Shown one piece after another: positions 62,185 to 64,000 of a stretch of 64,000 nt of DNA. A model generated the notes under the pieces. The model did no database searches. It saw only the letters and a program-made list of their open reading frames with translations, and was not told the DNA's origin. The first letter of the stretch is position 1. The number at the start of each line of letters is the position of its first letter. Source of the stretch: Bidens hawaiensis (Eukaryota > Streptophyta > Magnoliopsida > Asterales > Asteraceae); the NCBI GenBank assembly GCA_021521415.1, contig JAIQDT010001114.1, positions 124,001-188,000 of the forward strand, given 5' to 3'. The position numbers and the translations under genes were made by a program.

Positions 62185-63035
62185 ATTACTGTCCATAATC
62201 GTTTATTTAATTGCACAAATGCCATTATTCTTTTAAACCATTGATTAAATTATCTATAGTCTAGATGAGTTCTCAAAGTTCTCAAAGTATATTAGAGTTC
62301 TCAAATGATATTGAGGCTTCCTTTAAGAACACCAAATTGTTTAAGAACTCTAAGAACTAATCTCAACCACTCAATGTTTTTAACCTTAAAACTAAAATTT
62401 AAATGAGAAGGACATATTGGTAAACTCCAATTATTTCTCTCTCCAATAACTAATTAACTCTCTCTTTCTCTTTTCTCCATTTTGTTTTCACGTTAACCGA
62501 TTGATGATATCGTATTTTTACACATATATATCGAGATTTTGTACATGCAAGTAAATATACCATTTACATTTATGTAACTTTTTTTTAACTAGTTATCAAT
62601 TTGTTCAAGATGAAAACACATTACAAAAAAATAAAAAATATGTAAATTTTCATACTAGTCGTCCACTTTCAAAACAATCATGTCATCCAATTTAAATATA
62701 TGCATAAAAAAAGTAGATATAAGAAACAAACGTTTATATTTATTCAGACATTATTCAAATCGACATTTACATATATGTGCATAGATGTTTGTGCATGTGT
62801 AGGTAACAAAAACATAGATGTTTACATATGCACCTTTAAAACTATTTAAAAATTAATTACTATGCAGTCACGTACAAGTCCATCACTTTGAGATAAAAAA
62901 GTATTTTCTTTTAACTCAAGTAAATGTATATATGTAATCCATCAATTTATATGTTTGTTTAATGCACATATATGTAATCGATTACATAACCCAACTGTTT
63001 ACATATATGTAAATTTCAACACCTGTAATTATATG

Positions 63036-63090
<55 letters not shown>

Positions 63091-64000
63091 CTTTTATATT
63101 ACCAAGAAAACAACAATATTAACATAATCTATCAAGAATTCGAATTAAATTAACTAGTATGAACCACCAACAAAATTAACATAGATGATATAATACAAAA
63201 CAGGTGACCTAATTATCCAAATTAATTACCTTCAAATATTTAAAGACCGAAATAATATTAACATTACTTGAAATCTGAACCATACACATAATTTAAATTA
63301 TATCCTATGGCCTCAACAATCTTAGTTACGTAGATGGTTAGAGTGAAAGAAAATCAAATTCAAATTTGTTAGTTAATTTAAGTCAAGAAAGAGAGAGTAA
63401 TTAAAGGAAACATCAAGAAAGAGAATAAAAGTAATCACTATAATACCCTTTTCTTACTTAATTATTGTCCATAATCTTTTATTTAATTGCATAAATGTCA
63501 CTATTCTTTTAAACCAATAATTAAATTATCTAAGTTTAAATGAGTTTTCAAAGTTCTCAAATTATACTAAGGCTTCCTTTAAGAACTCCAAATTTTTTAA
63601 GAACTCTAAGAATTAATCTCAACAACTCATTATTTTTAAACCTTAAAACTAAAATTTAAATGAGAATGACATATTGGTAAACTCCAATTATTTCTCTCTC
63701 CAATAACTAATTAACTTTCTCTTTTCTCTATTTTGTTTTCACGTTAACCGATTTATGATATTATATTTTTACACATATATATCGAGATGTTGTACATGCA
63801 AGTAAATATACCATTTACATTTATGTAACTTTTTTTAATTAATTATCAATTTTTTCAAGATGAAAACACATTACAAAAAAATCAAAAAAATATGTAAATT
63901 TTAATACTAATCGTTCACTTTCAAAACAATCATGTCATCCAATTTACATATATGCATAAAAAAAGTAGATATAAGAAACAAACGTTTATATTTATTTAGA
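62185..64000 (+). repeat. Satellite array, right end of the window
   Basis: End of the thrice-interrupted unit, then units starting at 62313 and 63569 (spacing 1256). The array is still running at the window edge. Sequence is as diverged as the left block. Confidence 0.95.
63038..63088. repeat. (TA)n expansion inside one satellite unit
   Basis: GTGATATATATATCCCC in other units has become a run of about 24 TA here; this adds about 35 bp and explains most of the longer unit spacing of 1256. Confidence 0.92.

Overview
The window is nuclear DNA of a flowering plant: AT-rich, genes split by GT-AG introns, and dominated by transposable elements and a tandem repeat. I suspect a eudicot, perhaps Asteraceae, but only from a general impression of the repeat families. 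Nothing in it is bacterial or organellar.

Left part (1-8700). The 3' end of a plus-strand gene for a DUF1338 (FLO7/HglS-like) enzyme ends at 1915. Next come an inverted solo LTR (2626-3417) and the 3' exons of a minus-strand gene that may encode a Borealin-like protein (3690-about 5000). An intron of that gene carries a short SINE-like insert flanked by a perfect 49-bp duplication. A non-autonomous Helitron occupies 6176-7194.

Tat element (8729-20326). This 11.6-kb Ty3/gypsy retrotransposon of the Tat lineage is flanked by GACAT. Its gag-pol is broken by a stop and a frameshift, and its 5' LTR has shrunk to 155 bp. Yet on the opposite strand between pol and the 3' LTR it carries a seven-exon gene (15231-18803) with its own TATA box. 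All six introns are 73-85 bp, all junctions are GT-AG and in phase, and the predicted protein is 1033 residues. This is the most striking object in the window.

Right part (24723-64000). A head-to-tail array of a 1.19-1.26 kb AT-rich unit runs to the window end, about 18 units. Seven consecutive central units are exactly 1217 bp; units at both edges differ in length. The unit edges look like imperfect inverted repeats, so the satellite may descend from a DNA transposon. A young chromodomain retrotransposon of the Tekay/Del type (29783-40733, minus strand) splits one unit. Three solo LTRs of a second family split another, and a fourth lies just left of the array.

Host coding content is low: two recognisable gene ends and one unrecognised gene remnant (20482-21127). 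All other coding sequence belongs to mobile elements. No tRNA, rRNA or CRISPR was seen.
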